DNA of 64,000 nucleotides. It comes from Mucilaginibacter endophyticus (GTDB lineage Bacteria > Bacteroidota > Bacteroidia > Sphingobacteriales > Sphingobacteriaceae). The notes under the pieces are model-generated. The model was not told the origin of the DNA. It saw only the letters and a list, made by a program, of their open reading frames with translations, and made no database searches. Position numbers and translations under genes: made by a program. The stretch covers positions 310,001 through 374,000 of the forward strand of contig NZ_QPCG01000004.1 in the NCBI RefSeq assembly GCF_003351025.1, read 5' to 3'. Below, piece after piece: positions 51,959 to 61,104 of this stretch. The stretch's first letter is position 1, and every line of letters begins with the position of its first letter.

Positions 51959-53542
51959 GTGGAAAAGAATAATCAAACCTTATTAAATAAAACTGCTGTG
52001 CCCATACTACAGGTTGGAGGAAAAGCCCTTACACTGGATGATTTTTACCAGGTAATTTTTAAAAACACCGCGATTGTTCCCGACGAACAGGCGCTCGAAA
52101 AGGTAGAGGCCAGCTTTAACTTTCTTGGCAATTTTTCATCCAATAAATTGATTTACGGCATCAATACCGGCTTTGGCCCCATGGCACAATATAAGGTGAG
52201 CGATGAAAACCGGCTGCAATTACAGTACAACCTCATCCGCAGTCATGCCTCTGGCGGCGGCAATTTAATGCAGCCCCAACTGGTAAAAGCTTTAATGCTT
52301 GCACGGCTTAACAGTTTTATGCAGGCACATTCAGGCGTGCATCCCGAACTGGTGAACCTGCTTGTCGAGCTCATCAATAAAAATATTACTCCCTGCATAT
52401 TTGAACATGGCGGCGTAGGTGCCAGCGGCGACCTGGTGCAGTTAGCCCACCTTGCCCTGGTACTCATCGGCGAAGGGGAAGTGATTTACAATGGTGAAGT
52501 AAAACCAACAGCTTTTGTTTTTGAGCAACTGAATATCAAACCCTTGCAGATCCATATCCGTGAAGGGTTGGCTATTATCAATGGTACATCGGCCATGACG
52601 GGGATTGGTTTGCTGAATATTATCCGTGCTAAAAAACTACTCGGCTGGTCGGTGATGCTCTCAGCTATGATCAACGAAGTTGTGGGCGCTTTTGATGATC
52701 ATTATTCGCACGAGCTGAACAGGGTAAAACACCATACCGGGCAAAACGCAGTAGCGTCACAACTGAGGGAAATCCTGAAAGACAGCCAAATGACCCGCAG
52801 CCGGTCAGAGCATTTGTACAATCCCGAAAATATCGACCAGGAAGTGTTTGAGGATAAGGTACAGGAATACTATTCGCTCCGTTGTGTTACGCAGATCCTC
52901 GGCCCGGTGTATGACACCATTGCCCAGGCCGAACATGTGGTTGTAGATGAGCTTAACTCGGTAAATGATAACCCGGTTATCGATCATGAAAATCATAATA
53001 TTTTTCACGGTGGCAATTTCCACGGCGATTATGTTTCGCTGGAGATGGATAAACTAAAGATAGCCGTTACCCGCGTATCCATGTTATCCGAAAGGCAGCT
53101 CAATTACCTGCTCAACGATAAACTAAATCAGAAATTTCCACCGTTTTTAAACCTGGGGGTGCTCGGTTTTAACTTCGGCATGCAGGGCATGCAGTTTACG
53201 GCCACCTCAACTGTTGCCGAAAATCAAACCCTTTCGTACCCAATGTACGTACACAGTATCCCAAACAATAATGATAACCAGGATATTGTAAGCATGGGCT
53301 GTAACGCGGCGTTATTAACCAAAAAGGTGATCGATAATAGTTTCGAGGTATTGGCGATACAGGCTATGACCCTGCTACAGGCCGTCGATTATCTTGATTG
53401 CGCCAACAAGCTATCAACCCAAACCAACAAAGTTTATACAGACTTAAGGGCTATTTTCCCTAAATTTATTGAGGATAAACCCAAATACCAGGACCTGCAA
53501 CAAGTGAAAACCTATTTTGAATCGGCCGAACTTATTTCCTGA
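51959..53542 (+). CDS. Aromatic amino acid ammonia lyase (tyrosine or histidine type)
   Basis: A 527-residue lyase starting at GTG. The MIO cofactor triad Ala155-Ser156-Gly157 is in HGGVGASGDLVQ, the catalytic Tyr66 in IYGINTGFG, and the C-terminal region has LDCANKLSTQTNKVYTDLRA. The selector site reads RSHASG (Ser95-His96), as in histidine lyases and in some Bacteroidota enzymes shown to prefer tyrosine. In this cluster it most likely makes the hydroxycinnamate (coumarate) starter for the polyene. 32 bp upstream of the ketoreductase gene. Confidence 0.88.
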   Translation: MEKNNQTLLNKTAVPILQVGGKALTLDDFYQVIFKNTAIVPDEQALEKVEASFNFLGNFSSNKLIYGINTGFGPMAQYKVSDENRLQLQYNLIRSHASGGGNLMQPQLVKALMLARLNSFMQAHSGVHPELVNLLVELINKNITPCIFEHGGVGASGDLVQLAHLALVLIGEGEVIYNGEVKPTAFVFEQLNIKPLQIHIREGLAIINGTSAMTGIGLLNIIRAKKLLGWSVMLSAMINEVVGAFDDHYSHELNRVKHHTGQNAVASQLREILKDSQMTRSRSEHLYNPENIDQEVFEDKVQEYYSLRCVTQILGPVYDTIAQAEHVVVDELNSVNDNPVIDHENHNIFHGGNFHGDYVSLEMDKLKIAVTRVSMLSERQLNYLLNDKLNQKFPPFLNLGVLGFNFGMQGMQFTATSTVAENQTLSYPMYVHSIPNNNDNQDIVSMGCNAALLTKKVIDNSFEVLAIQAMTLLQAVDYLDCANKLSTQTNKVYTDLRAIFPKFIEDKPKYQDLQQVKTYFESAELIS

Positions 53543-53574
53543 ATTATTAAACCTTTTAACACCAAAAATATCAT

Positions 53575-54303
53575 ATGAAATGTGCATTAGTAACCGGCGG
53601 CTCAAGAGGAATTGGCAGGGCCATTTGCTACAAAATGGCCGCTATGGGTTATTATGTGCTTGTTAATTATAAAGGCAACATTGATGAAGCCGACAACACC
53701 CTCGCCGAGATCAAAGCCAATGGCGGCGATGGGGAATTGTTGCAATTTAATGTGGCCGACAAGAACGATATCCAACAAAAATTAGGTAGCTGGATAGAAA
53801 CCAATACCGAAAAGTACATTGAAGTTTTAATAAACAACGCCGGCGTTAAAGACGATGGCCTGATGATGTGGATGACCGACCAACAATGGGATGGCGTGCT
53901 GAACACCAGCCTAAACGGTTTCTTTTATGTTACCCGCCTGGTGTTAAACAGCATGCTGGTTAAAAAATACGGTCGCATTGTTAATGTGGTTTCACTATCA
54001 GGGTTGAAAGGCTTACCGGGACAAGTAAATTACTCGGCCGCCAAAGCGGGGGTTATTGGTGCTACCAAGGCATTAGCGCAGGAAGTTGGTCGCCGGGGTA
54101 TAACAGTAAATGCTGTAGCCCCGGGCTTTATAGCTACGGATATGACTGCCGGGCTTGATGAAAAGGAATTGAAAGCGATGGTGCCGCTAAAAAGGTTTGG
54201 CACACCGGAGGAGGTTGCCCATGCGGTAGGTTTTCTGGCTTCGCCGGAAGCCGCTTATATTACTGCCGAGGTGCTTTCGATAAACGGGGGATTGTATTCC
54301 TAA
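53575..54303 (+). CDS. fabG: 3-oxoacyl-ACP reductase of the pigment cluster
   Basis: A 242-residue SDR: CALVTGGSRGIGRAICYKMA, LINNAGVKDDG, catalytic Ser in VVSLSGLKG and Tyr in NYSAAKAGVIG. Complete catalytic set, so an active FabG-type ketoreductase; it should reduce the beta-keto group after each condensation. It is in an operon with the ammonia lyase and is followed by a palindrome and a 224-bp gap. Confidence 0.88.
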   Translation: MKCALVTGGSRGIGRAICYKMAAMGYYVLVNYKGNIDEADNTLAEIKANGGDGELLQFNVADKNDIQQKLGSWIETNTEKYIEVLINNAGVKDDGLMMWMTDQQWDGVLNTSLNGFFYVTRLVLNSMLVKKYGRIVNVVSLSGLKGLPGQVNYSAAKAGVIGATKALAQEVGRRGITVNAVAPGFIATDMTAGLDEKELKAMVPLKRFGTPEEVAHAVGFLASPEAAYITAEVLSINGGLYS

Positions 54304-54312
54304 TCCCCAAAG

Positions 54313-54342
54313 GCCACCGCTCGGCTCCAGTCGAGCGGTGGC
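54313..54342. repeat. GCCACC...GGCT palindrome, copy B
   Basis: A perfect 11-bp stem GCCACCGCTCG/CGAGCGGTGGC with loop GCTCCAGT. It begins 9 bases after the stop of the ketoreductase gene, so it can also act as a terminator. Confidence 0.6.
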
Positions 54343-54417
54343 AAATTGATTTGAGAGTAATTAACTCTTAATATTAACTTAATTATAAGCTATTAACATA
54401 CAGGTATTTTAACCGCT

Positions 54418-54425
54418 TATATTTG
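54418..54425 (+). promoter_or_regulatory. Possible -7 element (TAnnTTTG) before ketosynthase gene
   Basis: TATATTTG matches the Bacteroidota consensus in the 224-bp gap before the ketosynthase gene, but no -33 TTTG lies at the expected distance. Confidence 0.3.
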
Positions 54426-54527
54426 AACCACTTTAAGGAACGCGATACATACAAAAGCATTGAAGTTTAATTTTTTTGTATTTTTATCATATTTTGTTGA
54501 CTATGTATTATCAGTTTTTGCTCAGAT

Positions 54528-55748
54528 ATGAATAGGGTTGTGATAACAGGGATGGGTATCTATTCGTGTATTGGGAAAAATCTTGATGAAGTTAAAGAAT
54601 CCCTTTATACCGGCCGTTCCGGCATTGTATATGATGCTATCCGTAAAGATTTTGGTTATCGCTCAGGCTTAACGGGCGCGGTTGAAAAACCAAACCTGAA
54701 AGGTACGCTTGATCGCCGGGCTCGCATTATGCTGCCCGAACAAGGCGAATATGCCTACATAGCCACTATCGAAGCGCTACAGCAGGCCGGTATCGATGCT
54801 GAATACATCGCCCAGACCGATGTGGGTATTTTATACGGTAACGATAGTACTGCAAAAGCTGTTATTGAAACCACTGATATCATTCGCGAGAAAAAAGACA
54901 CCATGCTTATTGGTTCCGGTGCGGTTTTTCAAACCATGAATTCTACCGTTACCATGAACCTGGCTACTATATTTAAGCTTCGCGGGGTTAATTTTACCAT
55001 CAGCGCGGCTTGCGCCAGCGGTTCTCATTCTATAGGTATGGGTTACCACCTGATTAAAAGTGGAATGCAGGATTGCATCATTTGCGGCGGCGCGCAGGAA
55101 CTGAGCCATTATTCGATGGGGAGTTTTGACGCGCTTTCGGCATTTTCTATACATGAAACAGATCCGGCCAAAGCCTCCCGCCCGTTTGACCGCGATCGTG
55201 ATGGTTTAGTGCCAAGCGGTGGCGCGGCTACTGTGATATTGGAGAGCCTTGATTCGGCACTCAAAAGAGGTGCTACTATTTTAGGCGAGGTTATCGGTTA
55301 CGGCTTTTCTTCAAACGGGGCGCATATCTCAAACCCCACAGTTGAAGGTCCGGTACGCTCGTTGAACATGGCACTGAAAGATGCCGGCATACAGGCTTCT
55401 GAAATTGATTACATCAATGCCCACGCTACCTCCACCCCTGCTGGCGACGCCAGCGAGGCAAAGGCTATCGACGAGGTTTTTGGCGATTATAAACCGCTGG
55501 TAAGCTCTACCAAATCCATGACCGGCCACGAGTGCTGGATGGCTGGCGCGAGCGAGATCGTTTACTCGATGCTGATGATGCAAAACTCGTTCGTGGCACC
55601 CAACATTAATTTTGAAAACCCCGATGAAGATTCGGCTAAGCTTAATATCGCTACCGAAACCGTCGAAAAAAATATAGATACATTCCTGTCAAACTCGTTT
55701 GGGTTTGGCGGCACCAATTCGTCCCTGATTATTAAAAAATATATTTAA
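54528..55748 (+). CDS. Beta-ketoacyl-ACP synthase (FabF-like) 1
   Basis: A 406-residue ketosynthase with a complete Cys-His-His triad: Cys162 (TISAACASGSHSIG), His300 (YINAHATSTPAGD) and His335 (STKSMTGHECWMAG). It should do decarboxylative chain extension on an acyl carrier protein. Begins a tight plus-strand operon with an acyl carrier protein 10 bp downstream. Confidence 0.9.
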   Translation: MNRVVITGMGIYSCIGKNLDEVKESLYTGRSGIVYDAIRKDFGYRSGLTGAVEKPNLKGTLDRRARIMLPEQGEYAYIATIEALQQAGIDAEYIAQTDVGILYGNDSTAKAVIETTDIIREKKDTMLIGSGAVFQTMNSTVTMNLATIFKLRGVNFTISAACASGSHSIGMGYHLIKSGMQDCIICGGAQELSHYSMGSFDALSAFSIHETDPAKASRPFDRDRDGLVPSGGAATVILESLDSALKRGATILGEVIGYGFSSNGAHISNPTVEGPVRSLNMALKDAGIQASEIDYINAHATSTPAGDASEAKAIDEVFGDYKPLVSSTKSMTGHECWMAGASEIVYSMLMMQNSFVAPNINFENPDEDSAKLNIATETVEKNIDTFLSNSFGFGGTNSSLIIKKYI

Positions 55749-55758
55749 ACCAGCCATT

Positions 55759-56016
55759 ATGCAAATTGAAGAGATCATTGAAAGAATCAACAGCTTCCTG
55801 GCCGAAGAATTTGAGGTTGATGCAGATAAAATGGTACCCACAGCAAACCTGAAAGAAACCCTTGACCTGGATAGCCTTGATTATATCGACCTTGTTGTTG
55901 TAATTGAAAGCAACTTTGGGTTCAAAGTAAAACCAGAGGATTTTACGGGCATTGTTACCTTCCAGGATTTTTACGATTACGTAGTATCACGCGTACAACC
56001 TAAGGAGCTTGCATAA
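55759..56016 (+). CDS. Acyl carrier protein 1
   Basis: An 85-residue ACP with the phosphopantetheine Ser39 in LDLDSLDYIDLV, acidic helices on both sides and the usual length. The stop TAA shares its last base with the ATG of the next gene. Confidence 0.9.
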   Translation: MQIEEIIERINSFLAEEFEVDADKMVPTANLKETLDLDSLDYIDLVVVIESNFGFKVKPEDFTGIVTFQDFYDYVVSRVQPKELA

Positions 56017-56894
56017 TGCCCGCCTGGCAGGGAAAGTCTAAAGGCAACACCCTTGGCTATCGCATTTTTGTAAGCGTTTTAAAAACTGCCGGTGTAATGC
56101 CGGCTTATTTTATGCTGAGGTTTGTGGCGCTTTACTACTTCCTGTTTTCGTGGCAAACATCAAAAGGCACTTACTACTATTTCCATAAGCGGCTCGGTTA
56201 CGGCAAGGTAAAATCCATATTCAAGCTCTATCGTAATTATTACCTTTTTGGGCAAAGTATTATTGATAAAGTGGTGATCATGTCGGGCATTCCCAACAAG
56301 TTTACCTTTAATTTTGATGGGATAGATAACCTGCGGCAGATAGCAGCCATGAACAGAGGCGGCTTACTGCTCAGCTCGCACATAGGCAGCTGGGAAATAG
56401 CAGGCGAACTGCTTGATCACATCAATACCCGCATTAACATTGTAATGTTTGATGGCGAAGACAAGCAGATCAAGCAATACATGGATTCGGTAACGGGCGA
56501 GCGGAAAATAAATATCATCGTGATCAAGAATGATCTGTCGCACATATTCCGGATCAACGCGGCATTCCAGAACAATGAGCTGGTTTGCATGCATGCCGAC
56601 AGGTATATCGAGGGCAATAAAACCATAACACGGGAGTTTTTAGGTGAGGACGCGAAATTTCCGGCAGGCCCTTTTGTAATGGCCGAAAAGTTTAAAGTGC
56701 CGGTAACATTTGTTTACGCACTTAAAGAAAGCGCGTTGCACTATCACTTTTTCGCCAGCCCGGTAAAAGATTATTCGGACCTGGGCAAGGGTAAGGGAAT
56801 GGAACAGCTGATAGGTGATTTTATCACCAGCTTTGAAAACAAGGTAAAAACGTATCCCGAACAGTGGTACAACTATTATAATTTTTGGAAATGA
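56016..56894 (+). CDS. LpxL/HtrB-like acyltransferase
   Basis: A 292-residue inner-membrane acyltransferase of the lysophospholipid-acyltransferase group: a hydrophobic segment at about 29-45, then the motif SSHIGSWEIAG with His122 and Glu127 (HxxxxE). LpxL-type enzymes move an acyl chain from an ACP to a lipid or sugar head; here it may load the finished polyene on a lipid or dialkylresorcinol-like acceptor. Overlaps its neighbours by 1 and 4 bases. Confidence 0.85.
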   Translation: MPAWQGKSKGNTLGYRIFVSVLKTAGVMPAYFMLRFVALYYFLFSWQTSKGTYYYFHKRLGYGKVKSIFKLYRNYYLFGQSIIDKVVIMSGIPNKFTFNFDGIDNLRQIAAMNRGGLLLSSHIGSWEIAGELLDHINTRINIVMFDGEDKQIKQYMDSVTGERKINIIVIKNDLSHIFRINAAFQNNELVCMHADRYIEGNKTITREFLGEDAKFPAGPFVMAEKFKVPVTFVYALKESALHYHFFASPVKDYSDLGKGKGMEQLIGDFITSFENKVKTYPEQWYNYYNFWK

Positions 56895-57316
56895 CCTTAC
56901 CAACACAGGATGTTTTATCACTTGTTCCACAGCGCCCACCGTTTGTGATGGTTGATACACTGGTGTCTTCATCTGATAATACCACGTTGACCTCGCTGCT
57001 GATACTACCAGAAAATGTATTGGTAAGTGACGGAGAGTTAAGTGAAGCCGGTATGGTAGAGAACATTGCCCAAACCGCTGCGGCAGGCGCCGGATATGTC
57101 GCCCAACAATTGGGCAAACCCGTGCTGCCGGGCTTTATTGGTGCTGTAAAAAACCTGGAAGTTTTTGCTTTGCCAAAAGTTGGCGACACCATAGAAACCG
57201 AAGTAAAAATTGAGAACCAGGTTTTTGACGTTACCATCATTAAAGGAAGAGTTACCTGCAAGGGCAGTACGTTAGCCCAATGCGAAATGAAAATATTTAT
57301 ACAACCCCAACAATAA
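56891..57316 (+). CDS. Hotdog-fold 3-hydroxyacyl-ACP dehydratase-like protein
   Basis: ATG at 56891 (overlapping the previous stop as ATGA) is chosen over TTG at 56885. The 141-residue protein is FabZ-like: SLVPQRPPFVMVD corresponds to the PHRxPFLLVD motif, but the catalytic His is Gln14. The Glu of the second motif is kept as Glu57 (SEAGMVENIAQTAA), and PGFIGAVKNLEVF follows. It should make the double bonds of the polyene if another residue can stand in for the His. Confidence 0.82.
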   Translation: MTLPTQDVLSLVPQRPPFVMVDTLVSSSDNTTLTSLLILPENVLVSDGELSEAGMVENIAQTAAAGAGYVAQQLGKPVLPGFIGAVKNLEVFALPKVGDTIETEVKIENQVFDVTIIKGRVTCKGSTLAQCEMKIFIQPQQ

Positions 57317-57324
57317 TATCAACC

Positions 57325-57969
57325 ATGAAAAAAACCGCAATTAAACTGAGTTTACTTATAGTTTTATTAACCGCTTTCTTAAAACCGGCATCAGCCCAAA
57401 CAAAGGCCGAGGTGTTCGACAAAAAAACACCTGTTACCTGGCTGGGACTTGATTTTTCTCAAATGAAATTCATCGGTTCGGAAGCTGCTTATAAAGGTGA
57501 GGTGATCAATGCCGAATTTGTTGGCAAATACATCCCGGCCTGGGCAAATTTCTTTATCATCGAGCCTAAAAAATATAACCCGGCTAAAGCTGTTCACCGC
57601 GACTCGGTTCATTTTGCCATGAACGTTACCGAAAAAGTTAACAACGCGCTTACCAAAAACTTTTTTGATACCAACCCTAACGATTTCAAAGTACTGACCG
57701 AAAAAGACATTGATGCCCTGGTTAAAAACTACGATTTTATGGGTAATAAAGGTATCGGCATGCTGCTTATTGTTGAAGGTATGGATAAAGGCCGTAAAGA
57801 AGCCGGAGCCTGGGTAACCTTTGTAAACATGAACGATAAAACTGTGCTATACACCGTTTTCCGTACGGGCAGCAGCTTTGGTTTCGGCTTTAAAAATTAC
57901 TGGGCGCATCCTTGGTACGAGATCCTGAAAGATTTTGGTAAAGATTTCGACCTGTTTAAAAGATACTAA
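57325..57969 (+). CDS. Exported protein of the pigment cluster, unknown function
   Basis: ATG at 57325 gives a 214-residue protein with a clear signal peptide (AIKLSLLIVLLTAFLKPASAQ); a longer frame overlaps the dehydratase gene. The mature part (VFDKKTPVTWLGLDFSQMKF and VLTEKDIDALVKNYDFMGNK) is soluble and periplasmic, with no known motif. Its place between dehydratase and thioesterase genes points to a role in handling or moving the pigment. Confidence 0.78.
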   Translation: MKKTAIKLSLLIVLLTAFLKPASAQTKAEVFDKKTPVTWLGLDFSQMKFIGSEAAYKGEVINAEFVGKYIPAWANFFIIEPKKYNPAKAVHRDSVHFAMNVTEKVNNALTKNFFDTNPNDFKVLTEKDIDALVKNYDFMGNKGIGMLLIVEGMDKGRKEAGAWVTFVNMNDKTVLYTVFRTGSSFGFGFKNYWAHPWYEILKDFGKDFDLFKRY

Positions 57970-57981
57970 TCCCTTCGTGTT

Positions 57982-58407
57982 TTGCAGCAATCTTTAATAA
58001 ATACTATAGAAATAGAGGTCAAATTCAGCGATGTGGATATGCTGGGCGTAGTTTGGCATGGCAATTACATTCGTTATTTTGAGGACGGCCGCGAAGCTTT
58101 CGGCAAGCAATATGGCCTGGGTTATATGGATGTGTATAACGCGGGCTATGTTGTACCTATAGTTAATGTAAACTGCGATTATAAACGCTTTTTACGCTAC
58201 GAGGATAAGGTGATTATCGAAACCACTTACACCCCTACCGAATCAGCGAAGATCAATTTTACGTACCGGCTGCTCAACGCTCAAACCGGCGAACTGATTG
58301 TTAAAGGCTCAACCGTACAGGTATTTGTGCGCCGCGAAAATTTTGAACTGCAACTCACCAATCCGGATTTCTTTTTGGATTGGAAACAAAAACAAGGATT
58401 GATATAA
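57982..58407 (+). CDS. 4-hydroxybenzoyl-CoA thioesterase-type (YbgC-like) hotdog protein
   Basis: A 141-residue hotdog thioesterase from a TTG start: VKFSDVDMLGVVWHGNYIRY corresponds to the active-site helix (Asp in the DVD segment, then WHGNY), and YTPTESAKINFTYRLLNA follows. Such enzymes release acyl chains from CoA or ACP. In the pathway it may free the finished or stalled polyene acid. 12 bp from both neighbours. Confidence 0.85.
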   Translation: MQQSLINTIEIEVKFSDVDMLGVVWHGNYIRYFEDGREAFGKQYGLGYMDVYNAGYVVPIVNVNCDYKRFLRYEDKVIIETTYTPTESAKINFTYRLLNAQTGELIVKGSTVQVFVRRENFELQLTNPDFFLDWKQKQGLI

Positions 58408-58419
58408 CACAACGCCACG

Positions 58420-59556
58420 ATGAAGAAGGTTTTCCTTGTTGCCGATAATATTATCTCGCCGCTGGGCACTACAACTGCGCAAAACTTTGAGCACTTGGTT
58501 AACGGCGTTACGGGCGTGAGGCAACATGATGATAAAGCCATGTCTGACGGGCGTTTTTTCGCATCGTTATTTGAAAAAGGATATTTTCAAACTGATGAAT
58601 GCTGGACAAAATTCGAGCACCTCCTCATTGCTTCTTTAACCGAAATCTTGTATGGAGTCGATAAAAATATATCCGACAAAAAAACTGTTCTGATCATTTC
58701 CACCACTAAAGGCAATATCAGCCTGTTGGAAACTGAAGAACCAGGCCCGGAATTAGATGCGCGCATTGCCCTGCATACTTCAGCCAAAAAAATAGCCCGG
58801 CATTTTGGTTTTGTAAATGAACCTATAGTTATTTCGCATGCCTGCATCTCGGGTTTAGTTGCCATGATCACCGGGATGCGATTAATCCAATCCGGGCAAT
58901 ACGACCATGTTGTTGTTGCCGGGGCCGATGTGATCTCAAAATTTGTATTATCTGGTTTTCAATCTTTCCAGGCTGTTAGTCCAGGCTTGTGCAAACCTTT
59001 TGATACAGACCGGGACGGGATCAACTTAGGCGAGGGCGCAGCTACAGTTATTCTATCGGCAGAAAGACCGGATGGAGAAGTTATTGAATTAGCTTCGGGT
59101 GCCGTGAGTAACGATGCCAACCATATTTCGGGGCCATCGCGCACCGGCGAGGAATTATTTTATGCCATCAATAAAGCGATGGATACGGCAGGCTTAAAGC
59201 CGGAAGATATCGACTTCATATCTGCCCATGGCACCGCGACCGTTTATAACGACGAAATGGAAGCAAAAGCTGTAACGCTGGCCGGTTTGCAAAATGTTCC
59301 GCTCAATAGCCTGAAAGGCTTTTATGGGCATACTTTAGGTGCTTCGGGCTTGATAGAAGCTATTATTTCAGCGCAATCGCTGAGGCAAAATACTATTATA
59401 CCAACAAAGGGCTTTAGCAAGCAGGGCGATGCCAACCCGGTAAATGTTTGCAGTCAATTGATATCAAAGCCGCTCAGCAATTGCCTTAAAATAGCATCGG
59501 GCTTTGGGGGCTGTAACGCGGCTATAATTTTAACCAAATTAAAAACAGCACCATAG
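58420..59556 (+). CDS. Beta-ketoacyl-ACP synthase 2
   Basis: A 378-residue ketosynthase with a full triad: Cys142 (ISHACISGLVAM), His270 (DFISAHGTATVYND) and His304 (GFYGHTLGASG). It is somewhat shorter than standard FabF. It ends the first plus-strand operon, before a composite repeat. Confidence 0.88.
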   Translation: MKKVFLVADNIISPLGTTTAQNFEHLVNGVTGVRQHDDKAMSDGRFFASLFEKGYFQTDECWTKFEHLLIASLTEILYGVDKNISDKKTVLIISTTKGNISLLETEEPGPELDARIALHTSAKKIARHFGFVNEPIVISHACISGLVAMITGMRLIQSGQYDHVVVAGADVISKFVLSGFQSFQAVSPGLCKPFDTDRDGINLGEGAATVILSAERPDGEVIELASGAVSNDANHISGPSRTGEELFYAINKAMDTAGLKPEDIDFISAHGTATVYNDEMEAKAVTLAGLQNVPLNSLKGFYGHTLGASGLIEAIISAQSLRQNTIIPTKGFSKQGDANPVNVCSQLISKPLSNCLKIASGFGGCNAAIILTKLKTAP

Positions 59557-59635
59557 GGTTGTGCTATATTTCTTACAATGAATAGGACAGGAATAAAAAA
59601 TATAACAGCACAGCGCGTACACAATTTGGAGATTC

Positions 59636-59774
59636 AATTCATTGCCGTTGGCTTTAGCCAACGGTAAAAGAGACAGGCAATACGGGCTTTAGCCCAAATG
59701 TCCGCGTGGTATTGGGCTGAAGCCCTTGTTAACTTTACATTACTCCGTTGGCTAAAGCCAACGGCAATGAAATT
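59636..59774. repeat. 139-bp element with four loop-type hairpins
   Basis: Outer pair CCGTTGGC-TTTA-GCCAACGG (59645-59664) and CCGTTGGC-TAAA-GCCAACGG (59745-59764), inner pair GGGC-TTTA-GCCC (59684-59695) and GGGC-TGAA-GCCC (59714-59725). The two outer hairpins and their flanks AATTCATTG/CAATGAAATT form one large inverted repeat. The rest of the 252-bp gap before the flavoenzyme gene shows nothing. Confidence 0.75.
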
Positions 59775-59808
59775 TTAAATACATAAATAATATAATCATA
59801 GATTATAA

Positions 59809-61059
59809 ATGAACACAGAACAGGTAGACGTATTGGTAATAGGTGCCGGTCCGGCGGGAACGGTAGCCGCATCCATTGTACACCAGGCAGGTTTTAAGGT
59901 AAAAATTGTAGAAAAACAGCTTTTCCCCCGCTTTGTAATTGGTGAAAGCTTACTACCACGCTGCATGGAAGCATTATCCGAAGCCGGTTTTGTGGATGCA
60001 ATAAGCGAAAAGGGCTTTCAGCAAAAAGCAGGTGCCAAATTTGTGAAAGACGGCAAGATCTGCGATTATCAATTTGCCGATCAGTTTACCCCCGGTTGGA
60101 ACTGGACCTGGCAGGTGCCCCGTGCCGATTTTGATAAAACATTGGCCGACACCGTTGAAAAAATGGGTGTGCCTGTTCATTACGAAACTACCGTTACCAA
60201 TATCGTTTTCAACGGCCAGGATTCGGTAACCACGGTGGTGGATAAAGAGGGTAACCAAACCGAGATCTCGGCCCGCTTCATTATCGATGGCAGCGGCTAC
60301 GGCCGGGTGATCCCGAAACTGTTTAACCTCGACAGGCCATCAACCCAGGTTCCGCGCAAAGCGCTTTTTGTGCACACTGTTGATAAAAAACGATCAATGG
60401 CCGATGAGCCAAACCGCATCACCATTGTGGTTCACCAGCCCGGCGTTTGGATCTGGATCATCCCTTTTGCCAACGGCATTACCTCGCTTGGCTTTGTGGG
60501 CAATCCGGAGTTTTTTAAACAATACGAAGGTACCGACGAGGAAATTCTGCGCGGCTTAATTGCATCGCAGCCATATTTTGCCGAGCGTTTTGAAGATGTG
60601 GAGTTTGCCTTCGCGCCAAGGGTTTTGGAGTCATGGTCTGCCACTACAGATAAGTTTTACGGCGATGGTTTTGTACTTACGGGCAATGTTACGGAGTTCC
60701 TTGACCCCATATTTTCATCTGGCGTAACACTGGCTACAGTATCGAGCCAAACAGCAGCCAAACTGGTGATCCGTAAGTTGAACGGAGAAACTGTGGATTG
60801 GGACAAAGAATACATGCAGCACATGATGCAGGGTGTAAATACCTTCCGCTCATATGTTACCTCGTGGTATGAGGGTGTTTTGGATACTATATTTTTTGCG
60901 GATAACCAGGATTCGCTTGTGAAAAGCCAGATCTGCTCCGTATTGGCAGGTTATGTATGGGACCTGGATAACCCTTACGTTAAAAATCACGAAACGGCAT
61001 TGCATAAACTGGCCCGTACCATTACCCTGAGGGATATGGTAGCGGCCGATAAAAGCTAA
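59809..61059 (+). CDS. Tryptophan-halogenase-like flavin monooxygenase of the pigment cluster
   Basis: A 416-residue FAD enzyme: GAGPAG at 12-17, a KAGAKF motif with Lys73, a catalytic-type ISARFIIDGSGYG and the halogenase-type motif WIWIIP at 214-219 (W-x-W-x-I-P), which sits near the FAD in flavin-dependent halogenases. The late GNVTEFLDPIFSSG also matches. It may chlorinate or hydroxylate the aromatic end of the pigment; chlorinated flexirubins are known. Reduced flavin would have to come from a separate reductase. Confidence 0.78.
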   Translation: MNTEQVDVLVIGAGPAGTVAASIVHQAGFKVKIVEKQLFPRFVIGESLLPRCMEALSEAGFVDAISEKGFQQKAGAKFVKDGKICDYQFADQFTPGWNWTWQVPRADFDKTLADTVEKMGVPVHYETTVTNIVFNGQDSVTTVVDKEGNQTEISARFIIDGSGYGRVIPKLFNLDRPSTQVPRKALFVHTVDKKRSMADEPNRITIVVHQPGVWIWIIPFANGITSLGFVGNPEFFKQYEGTDEEILRGLIASQPYFAERFEDVEFAFAPRVLESWSATTDKFYGDGFVLTGNVTEFLDPIFSSGVTLATVSSQTAAKLVIRKLNGETVDWDKEYMQHMMQGVNTFRSYVTSWYEGVLDTIFFADNQDSLVKSQICSVLAGYVWDLDNPYVKNHETALHKLARTITLRDMVAADKS

Positions 61060-61104
61060 AAGCCTTTTACTTGATTGTGAATCTATCAACAGACACTATA
61101 TAAA

